A DNA stretch of 64,000 bases from Pseudomonas pergaminensis (GTDB taxonomy: Bacteria; Pseudomonadota; Gammaproteobacteria; Pseudomonadales; Pseudomonadaceae). This document shows positions 1-7,850 of this stretch, one piece after another. The position numbers were made by a program, and so were the translations under genes. Every line of letters begins with the position of its first letter. Within the stretch, counting starts at the first letter, position 1. The stretch lies in assembly GCF_024112395.2 (NCBI RefSeq), contig NZ_CP078013.2, positions 5,860,501 through 5,924,500 of the forward strand. Reading direction: 5' to 3'. The notes under the pieces are model-generated. The model did not search any database. It had not been told where the DNA came from and saw only the letters and a program-made list of their open reading frames with translations.

Positions 1-422
1 CGGTCATCCTCGCCTGGCCCGGCGTGCTCGCCAGCGGCAATTGGGAAGGCTACAACCTGGTCATCCACGAACTGGCGCACAAGCTCGACATGCTCAACGG
101 CGACGCCAATGGCCTGCCGCCGCTGCATAACGACATGCGCGTGCAGGAATGGGCCAGCGTGATGCAGAGCGCCTACGACGACCTCAACCGACAGTTGGAT
201 GCCAACCCGGACGCCGACACCGAGATCGACCCCTACGCCGCCGAAAACCCCGCGGAATTCTTTGCCGTCACCAGCGAATATTTTTTCAGCGCCCCGGATT
301 TACTGGTCAGCCATTATCCCCAGGTGTACGCCCAACTCAGCCGCTTTTATCGCCAGGATCCCCTGGCCCGCCTCACCCACCTGCAAGCCAGCGACCCGCG
401 TTATCAACCGCAAGGCGAATGA
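1..422 (+). CDS. mtfA: MtfA-family zinc peptidase, C-terminal part
   Basis: This is the 3' part of a gene whose start lies before the window. The visible protein has the zinc-protease motif HELAH (encoded at about 66-80), followed by the conserved LDMLNG and NPAEFFAVTSEYFF segments typical of the M90/MtfA (DUF980) family. In E. coli MtfA binds the repressor Mlc and has aminopeptidase activity; that function here is inference from the family. The HExxH pair is intact and the C-terminus ends naturally with TGA. The gene runs in the same direction as ppa, about 110 bp upstream of it. Confidence 0.85.
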   Translation, partial: VILAWPGVLASGNWEGYNLVIHELAHKLDMLNGDANGLPPLHNDMRVQEWASVMQSAYDDLNRQLDANPDADTEIDPYAAENPAEFFAVTSEYFFSAPDLLVSHYPQVYAQLSRFYRQDPLARLTHLQASDPRYQPQGE

Positions 423-440
423 CCGTACGACGTCTGGCGC

Positions 441-470
441 ATGGCATCGGCGGCGGAATGTGCCTATAAT
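441..470 (+). promoter_or_regulatory. Predicted sigma70 promoter of ppa
   Basis: A perfect -10 hexamer TATAAT sits at 465-470. An 18-bp spacer separates it from a weak -35 ATGGCA at 441-446. The transcript would start near 477 and carry a leader with a 7-bp hairpin (GGCCAAG at 494-500, CTTGGCC at 504-510). The G-run at 518-522 is the likely ribosome binding site. Prediction from sequence only. Confidence 0.5.
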
Positions 471-531
471 CGCCGCCACTTTTAGGCCAATCCGGCCAAG
501 TTTCTTGGCCAATTAACGGGGGCAACGCCCA

Positions 532-1059
532 ATGAGCTACAGCAAGATTCCGGCTGGCAAAGACCTGCCGAACGACATCTACGTCGCCATCGAGATTCCG
601 GCCAACCACGCGCCGATCAAATACGAAATCGACAAAGACAGCGACTGCCTGTTCGTTGACCGTTTCATGGCCACCCCGATGTTCTACCCGGCCAACTACG
701 GTTTTATCCCCAACACCCTGGCTGACGACGGTGACCCCCTCGACGTGCTGGTCGTGACCCCTTACCCGGTTACCCCAGGCTCGGTTATCCGCGCACGCCC
801 GGTCGGTATCCTGAACATGACCGACGACGGCGGCGGCGACGCCAAAGTGATCGCGGTTCCACACGACAAGCTGTCCCAGCTGTACGTGGACGTGAAGGAA
901 TACACCGACCTGCCGCCACTGCTGCTGGAACAGATCAAGCACTTCTTCGAGAACTACAAAGACCTCGAAAAAGGCAAATGGGTGAAGATCGACGGTTGGG
1001 GCAACGCAGACGCCGCCCGCGCCGAGATCCTGAAGTCGGTCGCTGCCTACAAAGGCTGA
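532..1059 (+). CDS. ppa: Inorganic pyrophosphatase (family I)
   Basis: Soluble cytoplasmic pyrophosphatase that hydrolyses PPi to two phosphates and so pulls biosynthetic reactions forward. At 175 aa it has the length of the hexameric bacterial family I enzymes. The metal-binding signature D66-G-D68-P-L-D71 is present, and the N-terminal [18 protein letters not shown] segment is characteristic. The start is fixed by the G-run at 518-522 and agrees with the family N-terminus. It has its own promoter and terminator, so it appears monocistronic. Family assignment is very safe. Confidence 0.98.
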   Translation: MSYSKIPAGKDLPNDIYVAIEIPANHAPIKYEIDKDSDCLFVDRFMATPMFYPANYGFIPNTLADDGDPLDVLVVTPYPVTPGSVIRARPVGILNMTDDGGGDAKVIAVPHDKLSQLYVDVKEYTDLPPLLLEQIKHFFENYKDLEKGKWVKIDGWGNADAARAEILKSVAAYKG

Positions 1060-1090
1060 TACCCGCTCCTCATTGCTTCGGCAATTGAAA

Positions 1091-1116
1091 AAGCCCCGAT
1101 CATTCGGGGCTTTTTT
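1091..1116 (+). terminator. Rho-independent terminator of ppa
   Basis: A 9-bp stem AAGCCCCGA (1091-1099) / TCGGGGCTT (1104-1112) with a TCAT loop is followed by a T-run. It lies 32 bp after the ppa stop. Confidence 0.9.
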
Positions 1117-1173
1117 GTGGGAAAAATTAAACGACAAGTTCAACATTTTATAAACAACGTTTAACTGATTCTT

Positions 1174-1188
1174 TAATACGACGTATTA
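1174..1188. promoter_or_regulatory. Perfect 15-bp palindrome, candidate operator of the adjacent repressor
   Basis: TAATACG-A-CGTATTA is a perfect dyad 85 bp upstream of the LexA/CI-like gene. A second small dyad, TAAAC-AAC-GTTTA, lies at 1151-1163. Repressors of this type usually control their own gene, so these are candidate operators. That role is inferred. Confidence 0.4.
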
Positions 1189-1272
1189 GGCTACAACTAA
1201 GCAAAGGCCTACACGCGCAACTCAACGCATGGTTTATTTGATCTGTAATTCCGGCCAGTAAACTCTGCGTTT

Positions 1273-2052
1273 ATGAATACATCAGGTGATCGTTTAAAAG
1301 CGCTACTACGGGAAGTTCATCTTTCCGCCTCCGACTTCGCCAAGAACCGTGGTGTCACGCCTCAACACGTGAACAACTGGTTCAAGCGCGGTGTACCCAT
1401 GGGCCGACTCAACGAGATCGCAGAACTGCTGTGCATCTCCAGCCGTTGGCTGCGCACCGGCGAAGGCCCCAAGCACCCACCGGCCAACTTCCTGCTGGAA
1501 GGCCCGGACACCCGAAAAGGACTGCCCGCACCCACCCGCGAAGGACGCGGTAAATACCTCGCAGACCCCGCCTGCCCCCCAGGAAAAATCGACGTGGAGA
1601 TCGACCTCCACCCCTCATTCACCTCCACCGAATGCGTCCGCATCACCCTGCACACCCTCCAGGCCCTCAACGTAAAACCCGACCGCGCCCTGGGCGCCTA
1701 CATGGTCGACAACAGCATGATCGACATCATCCAACAAGGCGCCACCCTCGCCATCGACCGAGGCCGCACCCAAATCATCGACGGCGAAATCTACGCGGTA
1801 GAACACGACGGCATGCTGCGCATCAAATACCTCTACAACCGGCCGGGAGGCGGTTTGCGCATGCGCAGCCACAATGCCAGCGAACATCCCGACGAGTACC
1901 TGACGTACGAACAGCGCTTCGAACAGAACTTCCAGATCGTGGGCTGGGTGTTCTGGTGGTCCACGTTGAATAACCGCAGGCCGCCCGTGCCGCTGGATGA
2001 GCATTTATTGGGCTGGGAAGGCTCTAAATCAGATCCTGAGGTGGGCATTTGA
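1273..2052 (+). CDS. XRE/LexA-like (S24) transcriptional regulator
   Basis: This 259-aa protein has an N-terminal helix-turn-helix (about residues 5-62; SASDFAKNRGVTPQHVNNWFKRG covers the HTH) and a C-terminal S24 peptidase-like domain. The Ser-Lys dyad is visible as Ser148 (VDNSM) and Lys185 (RIKYL), as in CI, PrtR and LexA repressors that self-cleave when RecA is activated. I did not find a clear Ala-Gly cleavage site, so autocleavage is unproven. No prophage genes surround it, suggesting a domesticated regulator of distant targets. No good Shine-Dalgarno precedes the ATG, so the transcript may be nearly leaderless. The next gene downstream is convergent. Confidence 0.8.
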   Translation: MNTSGDRLKALLREVHLSASDFAKNRGVTPQHVNNWFKRGVPMGRLNEIAELLCISSRWLRTGEGPKHPPANFLLEGPDTRKGLPAPTREGRGKYLADPACPPGKIDVEIDLHPSFTSTECVRITLHTLQALNVKPDRALGAYMVDNSMIDIIQQGATLAIDRGRTQIIDGEIYAVEHDGMLRIKYLYNRPGGGLRMRSHNASEHPDEYLTYEQRFEQNFQIVGWVFWWSTLNNRRPPVPLDEHLLGWEGSKSDPEVGI

Positions 2053-2231
2053 AGTGAATATGGGTATCATGCCGCCCACATTTGGCAGGGGGTGGCTTCG
2101 CGCTATCCACCTTGCCTGGCGAAGCGGAGGAGTTCCCGCGGATGCCCCTACTATTCAGCCCGACGCAACGTGGGCTGAGCGATTTGAAGGCTGGTGAGGT
2201 TTGTCAAAAACAAGCTGAAGCAGTCCCCGAG

Positions 2232-2255
2232 AAGCCGGCCACAAGCCGGCTTTTT
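2232..2255 (+). terminator. Rho-independent terminator after the LexA-like gene
   Basis: Stem AAGCCGGC (2232-2239) / GCCGGCTT (2245-2252) is followed by a T-run. It is oriented to end transcription coming from the regulator at 1273-2052, although it is about 180 bp past the stop. Confidence 0.75.
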
Positions 2256-2277
2256 AATGCCCGTTAAAACCCAAAGT

Positions 2278-2306
2278 CAATTGTCCAACAAGCTGTTGGA
2301 CAATTG
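2278..2306. repeat. Perfect 13-bp inverted repeat
   Basis: Arms CAATTGTCCAACA (2278-2290) and TGTTGGACAATTG (2294-2306) are separated by AGC. No T-run follows on the plus side, so it does not look like a plain terminator. The TTGTCCAACA-type half sites resemble operators bound by GntR/FCD regulators, but no such gene is adjacent. Confidence 0.7.
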
Positions 2307-2378
2307 AGTGACCAAAAGCGGGCGGTTTACAGCCCCTCGTCTTCATGTTGTTTATTCCAGATGATGACGATAAGACGC

Positions 2379-3536
2379 TCAACCCAATATTAAATGCGGC
2401 AAAAACCGGCTCGAATCCTTGGTAATCAAACTATTGTCCTCCCGCACTCCAATCCCTGCCGCCTGGTCCCCAATCACCCAAGACCCGATCAACGTATAGC
2501 TGTCCCCAAACCGTGGCAGCGGTGCAAATTCCTGAAGAATAAACGGCGCATCCGTATACGGCCCGTCCTCTTTCACAATCAGCCCATCAGCGGTTTGCAA
2601 TTCAATGTTGGCCCCTTCCCGTGAGAAGAACGGCTTGCGCACCCAACCCTTAGGCACGGCTTTACCCGGTTCATTGTCCAGGTGCGACGCAAGCAAATTC
2701 GGGTGCCCTTTGTTGAATTCCCATAGCAGCGGCAGGATGCCTTTGTTGGAGAGGATGGCTTTCCACGCGGGCTCGAAGAACTGTGTGTCGCACTGGGCAA
2801 TCGCAGCGCCGAAGGGTTCGTGGAAGATGAATTCCCAGGCGTGCAGCTTGAACAGGTGGGGGATCCAGCGATCTTCGAGGTCGACGAAGCGGCCTTCGGC
2901 GGTCAGGCCGATGTCTTCGATGTCGATATGGCGGGATTCGATGCCGACTTTTTCTGCGACAAGCCGCAGGTAGTCGGTGGTGCCTTTGTCTTCGACCGAG
3001 TCTTTCATGGAGGCGAAGTAGAAGGGCTGGTTGACCTGCAGTTGGGCGAAGGCCTGGTGCAGTTTGGTGTCGATGCTGTTGAATTGGTCGGCGTGTTTGG
3101 GTAGCAGGCCGCGTTCAATGCATTGTTCCAGCCAGCCCCATTGGAACGCCGCGGCTTCGTAGAGGCTGGTGGGGGTGTCGTAGTTGAGTTCGAGCAACTT
3201 GGCGGGGCCGGTGCCGTTGTAGGAGAAGTCCATGCGCCCGTACAGGTGCGGGTGGCCTTCCAGCCATGAGGTGCGGATCATGTCGTAGAAGGACGCGGGG
3301 ATGCTCAGGCGGTCGAGCAGTTCTTCGCTGTGGACCACGCGCGCGACGAGGTCCATGCACATGTCATGGATCTCGGTGGTCGGGTCTTCGAGGTCGTGCT
3401 CGATTTGCTTGAGCGTGAACTGGTAGTACGCGCTTTCGTCCCAGTAGGGTTCGTTGTCGATGGTGTGGAACAGAAAGCCGAGGCTGTCGGCGGTCTGTTT
3501 CCAGTCATGACGTTCTGCGCAGTGGATCTTCTTCAT
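2379..3536 (-). CDS. Glutathionylspermidine synthase-like ATP-grasp protein (YjfC/YgiC family)
   Basis: A 385-aa protein matching the C-terminal synthetase domain of glutathionylspermidine synthase. The N-terminal MKKIHCAERHDWKQTADSLGF, WLEGHPHLYGRMDF and LELNYDTPTSLYEAA segments are typical. The amidase (CHAP) half of the two-domain E. coli Gsp enzyme is absent, as in YgiC and YjfC. By family it should use ATP to join a carboxyl to an amine; its real substrates are not known. It is the last gene of an eight-gene minus-strand operon, 12 bp after the DUF1190 lipoprotein gene. Its place next to lipoprotein and membrane genes suggests an envelope role rather than simple polyamine metabolism (inference). 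Confidence 0.85.
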   Translation of the reverse strand: MKKIHCAERHDWKQTADSLGFLFHTIDNEPYWDESAYYQFTLKQIEHDLEDPTTEIHDMCMDLVARVVHSEELLDRLSIPASFYDMIRTSWLEGHPHLYGRMDFSYNGTGPAKLLELNYDTPTSLYEAAAFQWGWLEQCIERGLLPKHADQFNSIDTKLHQAFAQLQVNQPFYFASMKDSVEDKGTTDYLRLVAEKVGIESRHIDIEDIGLTAEGRFVDLEDRWIPHLFKLHAWEFIFHEPFGAAIAQCDTQFFEPAWKAILSNKGILPLLWEFNKGHPNLLASHLDNEPGKAVPKGWVRKPFFSREGANIELQTADGLIVKEDGPYTDAPFILQEFAPLPRFGDSYTLIGSWVIGDQAAGIGVREDNSLITKDSSRFLPHLILG

Positions 3537-3548
3537 GGCCCGCCTTCC

Positions 3549-4259
3549 TTAACTGCTCGACCCGCCGCCACCCCAGCCGCTGCGTGCGCTGGCCTTGCTG
3601 CCGAAGCCGCCACGGGAGGTGGCCGAAGCGACGGAGCTCGACTTGGCGGAGGTGCGCAGCGTGTTGGTGTAGTTGCTGCTGCCGTAGCGGGCCTGGTTCG
3701 AGCGGCCAAAGGTGGCGCCATTGGAGACGCGCTGGTTGAGCGTCGAGGAGCCGTAATTGCCGCGATCGTCGCGGTAGCGATACACCGGCTCGGAGCGGTA
3801 GCTGTTGCGATTGTTGCTCAGCATGTTGCCGATCAGCAGGCCGGTCAGCAGGCTGGTGGTGGAGAAGCCTGAGCCGCCACTGTTCGCTTGGGAGTTGGCT
3901 TGAGCATTGGCCGCATCGACCTGGGACTGTGTCACCTGGCCTTCGGCGGTCAGTTCGAAACCGCCCAGGCGGGGGATGAACTTGCCGGTGGAGTCCTGCT
4001 GGCACCAGTCGGCGACGAAATCGGCATCGCAATCGGCCTGGCTGTCGTACACCGGCGCAATGCGGCGATGCTCGGCCATGGCGGTCATGTAGGCATCCGA
4101 GCAGACGTCTACCGGAAGTTTTTCATCGGCGCACTGCTGGACCGACTGGAAGTTGTACTTCTTCTGCAGGTCGTAGGTTTTTTCCGTCGGGCCACAGCCG
4201 GATATCGCCATGGCGACCGACGCTGCCAGCGACAGCTGGACGTACTTGCTTCGTTTCAT
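3549..4259 (-). CDS. DUF1190 lipoprotein (YgiB/YjfM-like)
   Basis: A 236-aa protein of the DUF1190/UPF0441 family. The N-terminus has a signal sequence ending in the lipobox AISGC with Cys22, so it should be a lipoprotein. The central part contains paired Cys residues (SVQQCADEKLPVDVCSDAY and DSQADCDADFVADWC) that could form disulfides in the periplasm. The C-terminal third is low complexity, rich in Ser, Gly, Asn and Arg, and ends in GWGGGGSSS. Family members sit next to GspS-like ATP-grasp genes in E. coli (yjfMC, ygiBC); the same pairing is seen here. Molecular function is unknown. Confidence 0.85.
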   Translation of the reverse strand: MKRSKYVQLSLAASVAMAISGCGPTEKTYDLQKKYNFQSVQQCADEKLPVDVCSDAYMTAMAEHRRIAPVYDSQADCDADFVADWCQQDSTGKFIPRLGGFELTAEGQVTQSQVDAANAQANSQANSGGSGFSTTSLLTGLLIGNMLSNNRNSYRSEPVYRYRDDRGNYGSSTLNQRVSNGATFGRSNQARYGSSNYTNTLRTSAKSSSVASATSRGGFGSKASARSGWGGGGSSS

Positions 4260-4277
4260 CGGGAGCTCCGGGCGCGA

Positions 4278-4706
4278 TCAGTTCTGGGTAGGCGTCATGC
4301 ACGCGGCATTCAACATGCCAACGCTGATGGCCACGGCGGCGACGTAGATGCCGGCCGCGAGTTCACCGTTCTTGATGCGCTCGGACGTGCCTTTGAGCAC
4401 CAGGCTGGTCAGCAGGAACGCCAACAGTTGGACGACGGCGGCGATCACTGCCCAGACCACGAAGTCGAGGAGGTTGATGGAGTAGGCAATCACGTTGCTG
4501 GCCGGAATGGCGAAGCCGACGATAGCACCGCCCAGGGCGACCGCCGCAGAGACGTTGCCCGCACGGATCAGCTCGAACTCCTTGTGCGGGGTGATACGGG
4601 TGTAGATGAACTGGAACACCGCGAACAACACCGCAGCCCCGAGGATGTAGATGACAAACCCGAACACAGCCGCTTTGTTCAGGGAGATGGAGAGAGCTTC
4701 TAGCAT
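4278..4706 (-). CDS. DUF350 membrane protein (YjfL-like)
   Basis: A 142-aa integral membrane protein with about four hydrophobic segments (near residues 12-33, 50-75, 78-105 and 115-136) and short loops, as expected for the DUF350/YjfL family. Function is unknown; the family recurs beside PspA-like and GspS-like genes. It lies 15 bp after the DUF2491 gene and 18 bp before the DUF1190 gene, so it is probably part of the same transcript. Confidence 0.85.
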   Translation of the reverse strand: MLEALSISLNKAAVFGFVIYILGAAVLFAVFQFIYTRITPHKEFELIRAGNVSAAVALGGAIVGFAIPASNVIAYSINLLDFVVWAVIAAVVQLLAFLLTSLVLKGTSERIKNGELAAGIYVAAVAISVGMLNAACMTPTQN

Positions 4707-4721
4707 GTGTTTCGTCCTTTT

Positions 4722-5396
4722 TTAGAGCGCGTTCAAGTCGGTTGTGTACAGCGAAATGCCCAGCGACGTGCTCAGGCTGATGGTGCCTTCCGCGTCTTCT
4801 TCGACGGAAAACAGCAGGAACTCCCGTCGATCGGTCAGGCCTGTGTCACGGGCATATAGCATTGAGCGGTGCTCGACGCTGTAGGAATCCTCGGGGTTTA
4901 TCACGTGCTCGCTCATTGCCACCAGTTCAGTCTGGCCCTCCTCGCTGCCCCATACGCGCGTGTATTCGACGCCATTGTGGGTGTAGGTCGGCAACCCGAT
5001 CAGGCTCTGAGGCCCCGCCAGCCGGCGCAGTTCAGCTTCGCTGCTGAGGGTGACGTAACTGAGGTAGTTGAACAGGATGACGGACTCGACCTGCCCGGCG
5101 ATGTCGCCGGTGGTGTGCACCTGCAACCAGTAATCTTCGTCGTTCATGTAGTAGCGCGACAGCCAGGTCGACTGCCCGAGGTCGACGGTGCCGTTACTCC
5201 AGATTTCCTGGGAACCGGGGATCACCACCGAGGTATGCCCGTCGAGCAACAACTTCAGGGTGGTGTCGAACATCACGCCTTTGCCTGGAGCCAGGCCCAG
5301 CGGACCGGTGGTCGGCAGGGCTTCAGCGGCGGGCCGGTTCGACTGAGAGTTCGCGTTCGGGGCCTCAAGCCCCATCAACTGTTTAAACCATCCCAT
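4722..5396 (-). CDS. DUF2491 family protein (YjfK-like)
   Basis: Soluble protein of the DUF2491/YjfK family, 224 aa from the start chosen here. I chose MGWFKQLMGLEAPN at 5396 because AAGGA lies 8 nt upstream. A longer reading from 5450 would run further into the channel gene. With this start the gene overlaps the end of the channel gene by 14 nt, which suggests translational coupling. No signal peptide or catalytic motif is evident. The family is known from E. coli yjfIJKLMC; its molecular role is unknown. Confidence 0.8.
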   Translation of the reverse strand: MGWFKQLMGLEAPNANSQSNRPAAEALPTTGPLGLAPGKGVMFDTTLKLLLDGHTSVVIPGSQEIWSNGTVDLGQSTWLSRYYMNDEDYWLQVHTTGDIAGQVESVILFNYLSYVTLSSEAELRRLAGPQSLIGLPTYTHNGVEYTRVWGSEEGQTELVAMSEHVINPEDSYSVEHRSMLYARDTGLTDRREFLLFSVEEDAEGTISLSTSLGISLYTTDLNAL

Positions 5397-6417
5397 TGGA
5401 GATTTCCTTGAGGCGGGTAGAGGCGATGTAGAAGAGTTCGCCACCTTCAACGCGCGTGGCGCTGGGCGGGTTGATCGACGGTTGCTGGGCGCCTTTGGCG
5501 CGATAGCCGATGAGGGTGGCGTTGTGGTGTTCTTTCAACCGGGTGTACAGGTCGCCGAAGGTGGCTTCAAAGGCCTCGGGCAATTTCATCAGGTATTGGG
5601 TGGCGCCCTGCCCCACGCACAGTAGCTCATTAATGACCACCGACGAGCCCGGGTCTTGAGAGGCGCGCACCAGCATTTCGATGGCCATGCTGGAAGTGCA
5701 TTCCAAACGCGGCGCGTAGGAGCTGGCCAGTGCGGCAATTTCACTTTCATTGAAGTGCGCGACCACATGCCCGACAGGATTCAACTGATTCACTGCCAGC
5801 ACGGTGGCCAGTGTCAGGTCGTCCGACGGGGTGCGCACCAGCACACGCTCGGCGCCGGGTACACCGGCACGCAGCAATAACGCCGTGGAGGACAGGCTGT
5901 CACCGCGAATGAACGCCGCTTTGCCCGGCATCGGGTTTTCGTCGAGGGTGCAGTCGCAGATGACGATCAGGTTGTCGTTCGAGGTTTCGTCTTGCAGCAA
6001 CAACTCAATGACCCGCTCACTGGACGCGCCTTCCCAGCCAATAAGCACGGTATGACCGACCTTGCCGGTGAAATCGCCTTTGCCCTTCATGCCTTTTCTC
6101 CATGCATCGATGACACTGCTGGTGGTTTTGCCGATGGCGGCGGTCAGCAGCGCAATGCCGCCGAGCATGACCCAGGCCGCCACGAACACCCGGCCTGCCG
6201 AGGTCTGCGGCGCAAGATCGCCATAGCCGACGGTCAGTGTGGTGGTGAGATAGAAGTAAACAAACGTGGCGGCGGCAGTGAGGTGTTGCTCGCCCAGAAG
6301 CACCAGGCCCAGGTAAGCCGTGCTCAGGTGTACACCCAAGGCAATGACCAGGCCTGCCCAGCCGAAGCGGTGAAAGAGGGAGGACGCGTAGAGGCGTAAC
6401 AGAAGAAAAATCGACAT
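5383..6417 (-). CDS. Two-TM potassium channel with RCK/TrkA-N-like domain
   Basis: The protein has the potassium selectivity filter TVGYGD (residues 62-67 from this start) between two transmembrane helices, then a cytoplasmic Rossmann-like RCK domain (from about residue 115; HTVLIGWEGASSERVIELLL). The usual GxGxxG nucleotide loop is altered to GWEGxSS, so ligand binding may differ. The start is uncertain: ATG at 6417 has AGGGG just upstream, ATG at 6471 and TTG at 6483 are alternatives that add an Arg-rich leader (MSRRRRHQ). It sits inside the PspA-type operon, overlapping the DUF2491 gene and close behind the rhomboid gene. A role in ion flux or membrane potential under envelope stress is inference. 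Confidence 0.88.
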   Translation of the reverse strand: MSIFLLLRLYASSLFHRFGWAGLVIALGVHLSTAYLGLVLLGEQHLTAAATFVYFYLTTTLTVGYGDLAPQTSAGRVFVAAWVMLGGIALLTAAIGKTTSSVIDAWRKGMKGKGDFTGKVGHTVLIGWEGASSERVIELLLQDETSNDNLIVICDCTLDENPMPGKAAFIRGDSLSSTALLLRAGVPGAERVLVRTPSDDLTLATVLAVNQLNPVGHVVAHFNESEIAALASSYAPRLECTSSMAIEMLVRASQDPGSSVVINELLCVGQGATQYLMKLPEAFEATFGDLYTRLKEHHNATLIGYRAKGAQQPSINPPSATRVEGGELFYIASTRLKEISNGMV

Positions 6418-6489
6418 TTCGCCCCTGACTCCCTGGGTACTTGATTCCTGATGACGTCTTCGCCTCGACATCTGGATGCTCAAGTGCGC

Positions 6490-7050
6490 TCAGCCGGCAT
6501 TAAACCTGCTGCGTGGTTTGGAGAGAAGTACCTTGGCTGCAATAAATCCGGTGAATGCACCAAACAGATGCCCTTCGAAGGAAATGCCCTGGCGAGGAAG
6601 GAAGCCAAGGACCAATCCGCCATAGAGTACCGCCACGACACCGGCCGTTATCAGGTTGCTCCAGCTCCGCTGGAACCAGGCGCGCGATAACAGGTAGGCC
6701 CACAACCCGAAGACCCAACCGCTGGCCCCCACGTGCACGCCCGCGAAGCCGAACAGCCAGACCAAAGAGCCGCCCAGCAGGATGATGATCGCGCTGACGG
6801 TCACGAATCGATTGAGCCCCTCGACAATCACCAGGGTGCCCAGGATCAAGAAGGCAATCAGGTTGGCGCTGAGGTGTGCAAAAGAGCCGTGCAGAAACGG
6901 TGAGGCGAGGATGCCGAACAGCCCCTGCAGCGTCCGTGGGACCAGGCCGAAGACCAAGAGGCTGTAACCGGTCGCCACATTGAGCACTTGCAGCGCGACC
7001 ATGAACAGCGCCAGGCCTGCGATTGTCTTGAAACCCTTCAGGGCGTCCAT
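6490..7050 (-). CDS. Rhomboid family intramembrane serine protease
   Basis: A 186-aa polytopic membrane protein with six hydrophobic segments. The catalytic Ser110 lies in GASGWVFG and the catalytic His161 in SFEGHLFG; the HGSFAHLSANL motif of rhomboids (His59, Asn63) is also present. All active-site positions are intact, so it should cut transmembrane substrates. ATG at 7050 follows GAGGTGAGG; GTG at 7056 is an alternative. It lies between pspA and the channel gene. The close neighbours that are membrane-anchored are plausible substrates, but this is inference. Confidence 0.88.
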   Translation of the reverse strand: MDALKGFKTIAGLALFMVALQVLNVATGYSLLVFGLVPRTLQGLFGILASPFLHGSFAHLSANLIAFLILGTLVIVEGLNRFVTVSAIIILLGGSLVWLFGFAGVHVGASGWVFGLWAYLLSRAWFQRSWSNLITAGVVAVLYGGLVLGFLPRQGISFEGHLFGAFTGFIAAKVLLSKPRSRFNAG

Positions 7051-7134
7051 CCTCACCTCGAGGTCACAATAAATACCATCCGGGCGACCGGTAACCTGTG
7101 GCGAGCAGCTTGCGCCCTCGCCACAGGTGCAGTG

Positions 7135-7833
7135 TTACTCGGCCGACTTTTGCTTCAGGCGTTCCAGAATCGCATTGGCGCTGCCTTCGTTCGGCGTGAT
7201 GCCGGCTTCGCGCAGCTTGCGTTCCAGGTCGGTACCGGTCGACGCCTCGGCCAGTTCATCCTGGGCTTGCAGTTCCGCAGCACGTTGCTGCTGCTTGGCC
7301 TGCAGGCGATTCAGCGTACCGACGGCAGTTTCCAGCTTGCCGTTGGCACCACCGCTGGCGATGGAGGCGCTGACCTGGGCCTTCTGTACGCTTTCGCGCG
7401 CCTTGGCCATGTCCACTTGCTGGCGCAGGCTTTTGATCCGGCTTTCGGCCTTGGTGATGTCCTTGCGCATGCTGTCGGCGTAGGCGCCGAACTCGGTGGC
7501 CTGCTTGTGCTCGGCGTCCCGCTCGCTGGTCAGGGTCGAAATGGCTTCGGCCACTTCCAGGGCCAGGTCTTCGCGATTGGCCTGCAGGGCAGCCATTGCC
7601 TTGGACTCCAGGTCCTTGATCTTGGCGTCGTACTCGCTGACGCGATCAGTGGCCAGTTTGTGCTTGGCCATGATGCTGACCAGCTCACGCTTGGCGTTGG
7701 CCAGCGCGGTGTCCGCATCACGAATTTCCTGATCGAGAATGCGCAGGGCTTGTTGGTCGACGATCGATTCGCCGACTTCGCTGGCACCGCCGCGCAGCGC
7801 GGTGAACAGTTTGCTCCAGATGGATTGAGTCAT
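7135..7833 (-). CDS. pspA: PspA/IM30 family protein (YjfJ-like)
   Basis: A 232-aa, largely alpha-helical coiled-coil protein of the PspA/IM30 (ESCRT-III-like) family. It starts MTQSIWSKLFTALRGGASEVGESIVDQQALRILDQEIRDA, giving the amphipathic N-terminal helix and the conserved LDQEIRDAD segment. Such proteins bind and protect the inner membrane as oligomers. Of the E. coli paralogs, gene context (beside DUF2170) points to YjfJ rather than classical PspA, and no pspBC or pspF is nearby. GGGAG lies 6 nt before the ATG. The gene is 17 bp after the DUF2170 gene. Confidence 0.9.
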   Translation of the reverse strand: MTQSIWSKLFTALRGGASEVGESIVDQQALRILDQEIRDADTALANAKRELVSIMAKHKLATDRVSEYDAKIKDLESKAMAALQANREDLALEVAEAISTLTSERDAEHKQATEFGAYADSMRKDITKAESRIKSLRQQVDMAKARESVQKAQVSASIASGGANGKLETAVGTLNRLQAKQQQRAAELQAQDELAEASTGTDLERKLREAGITPNEGSANAILERLKQKSAE

Positions 7834-7850
7834 TGGATACTCCCGAATGC

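Larger units (their letters stand above)
2053..2378. other. Gene-free convergent gap
   Basis: This 326-bp stretch lies between two converging genes. It holds a terminator (2232-2255) and a long perfect palindrome (2278-2306). Short ORFs inside it have no start signals or recognisable homology and were not called. Confidence 0.6.

Noticed and set aside
1060..2378. Prophage remnant around the LexA/CI-like gene
   Set aside because: Only the regulator is present; no integrase, lysis or structural gene and no attachment repeats.
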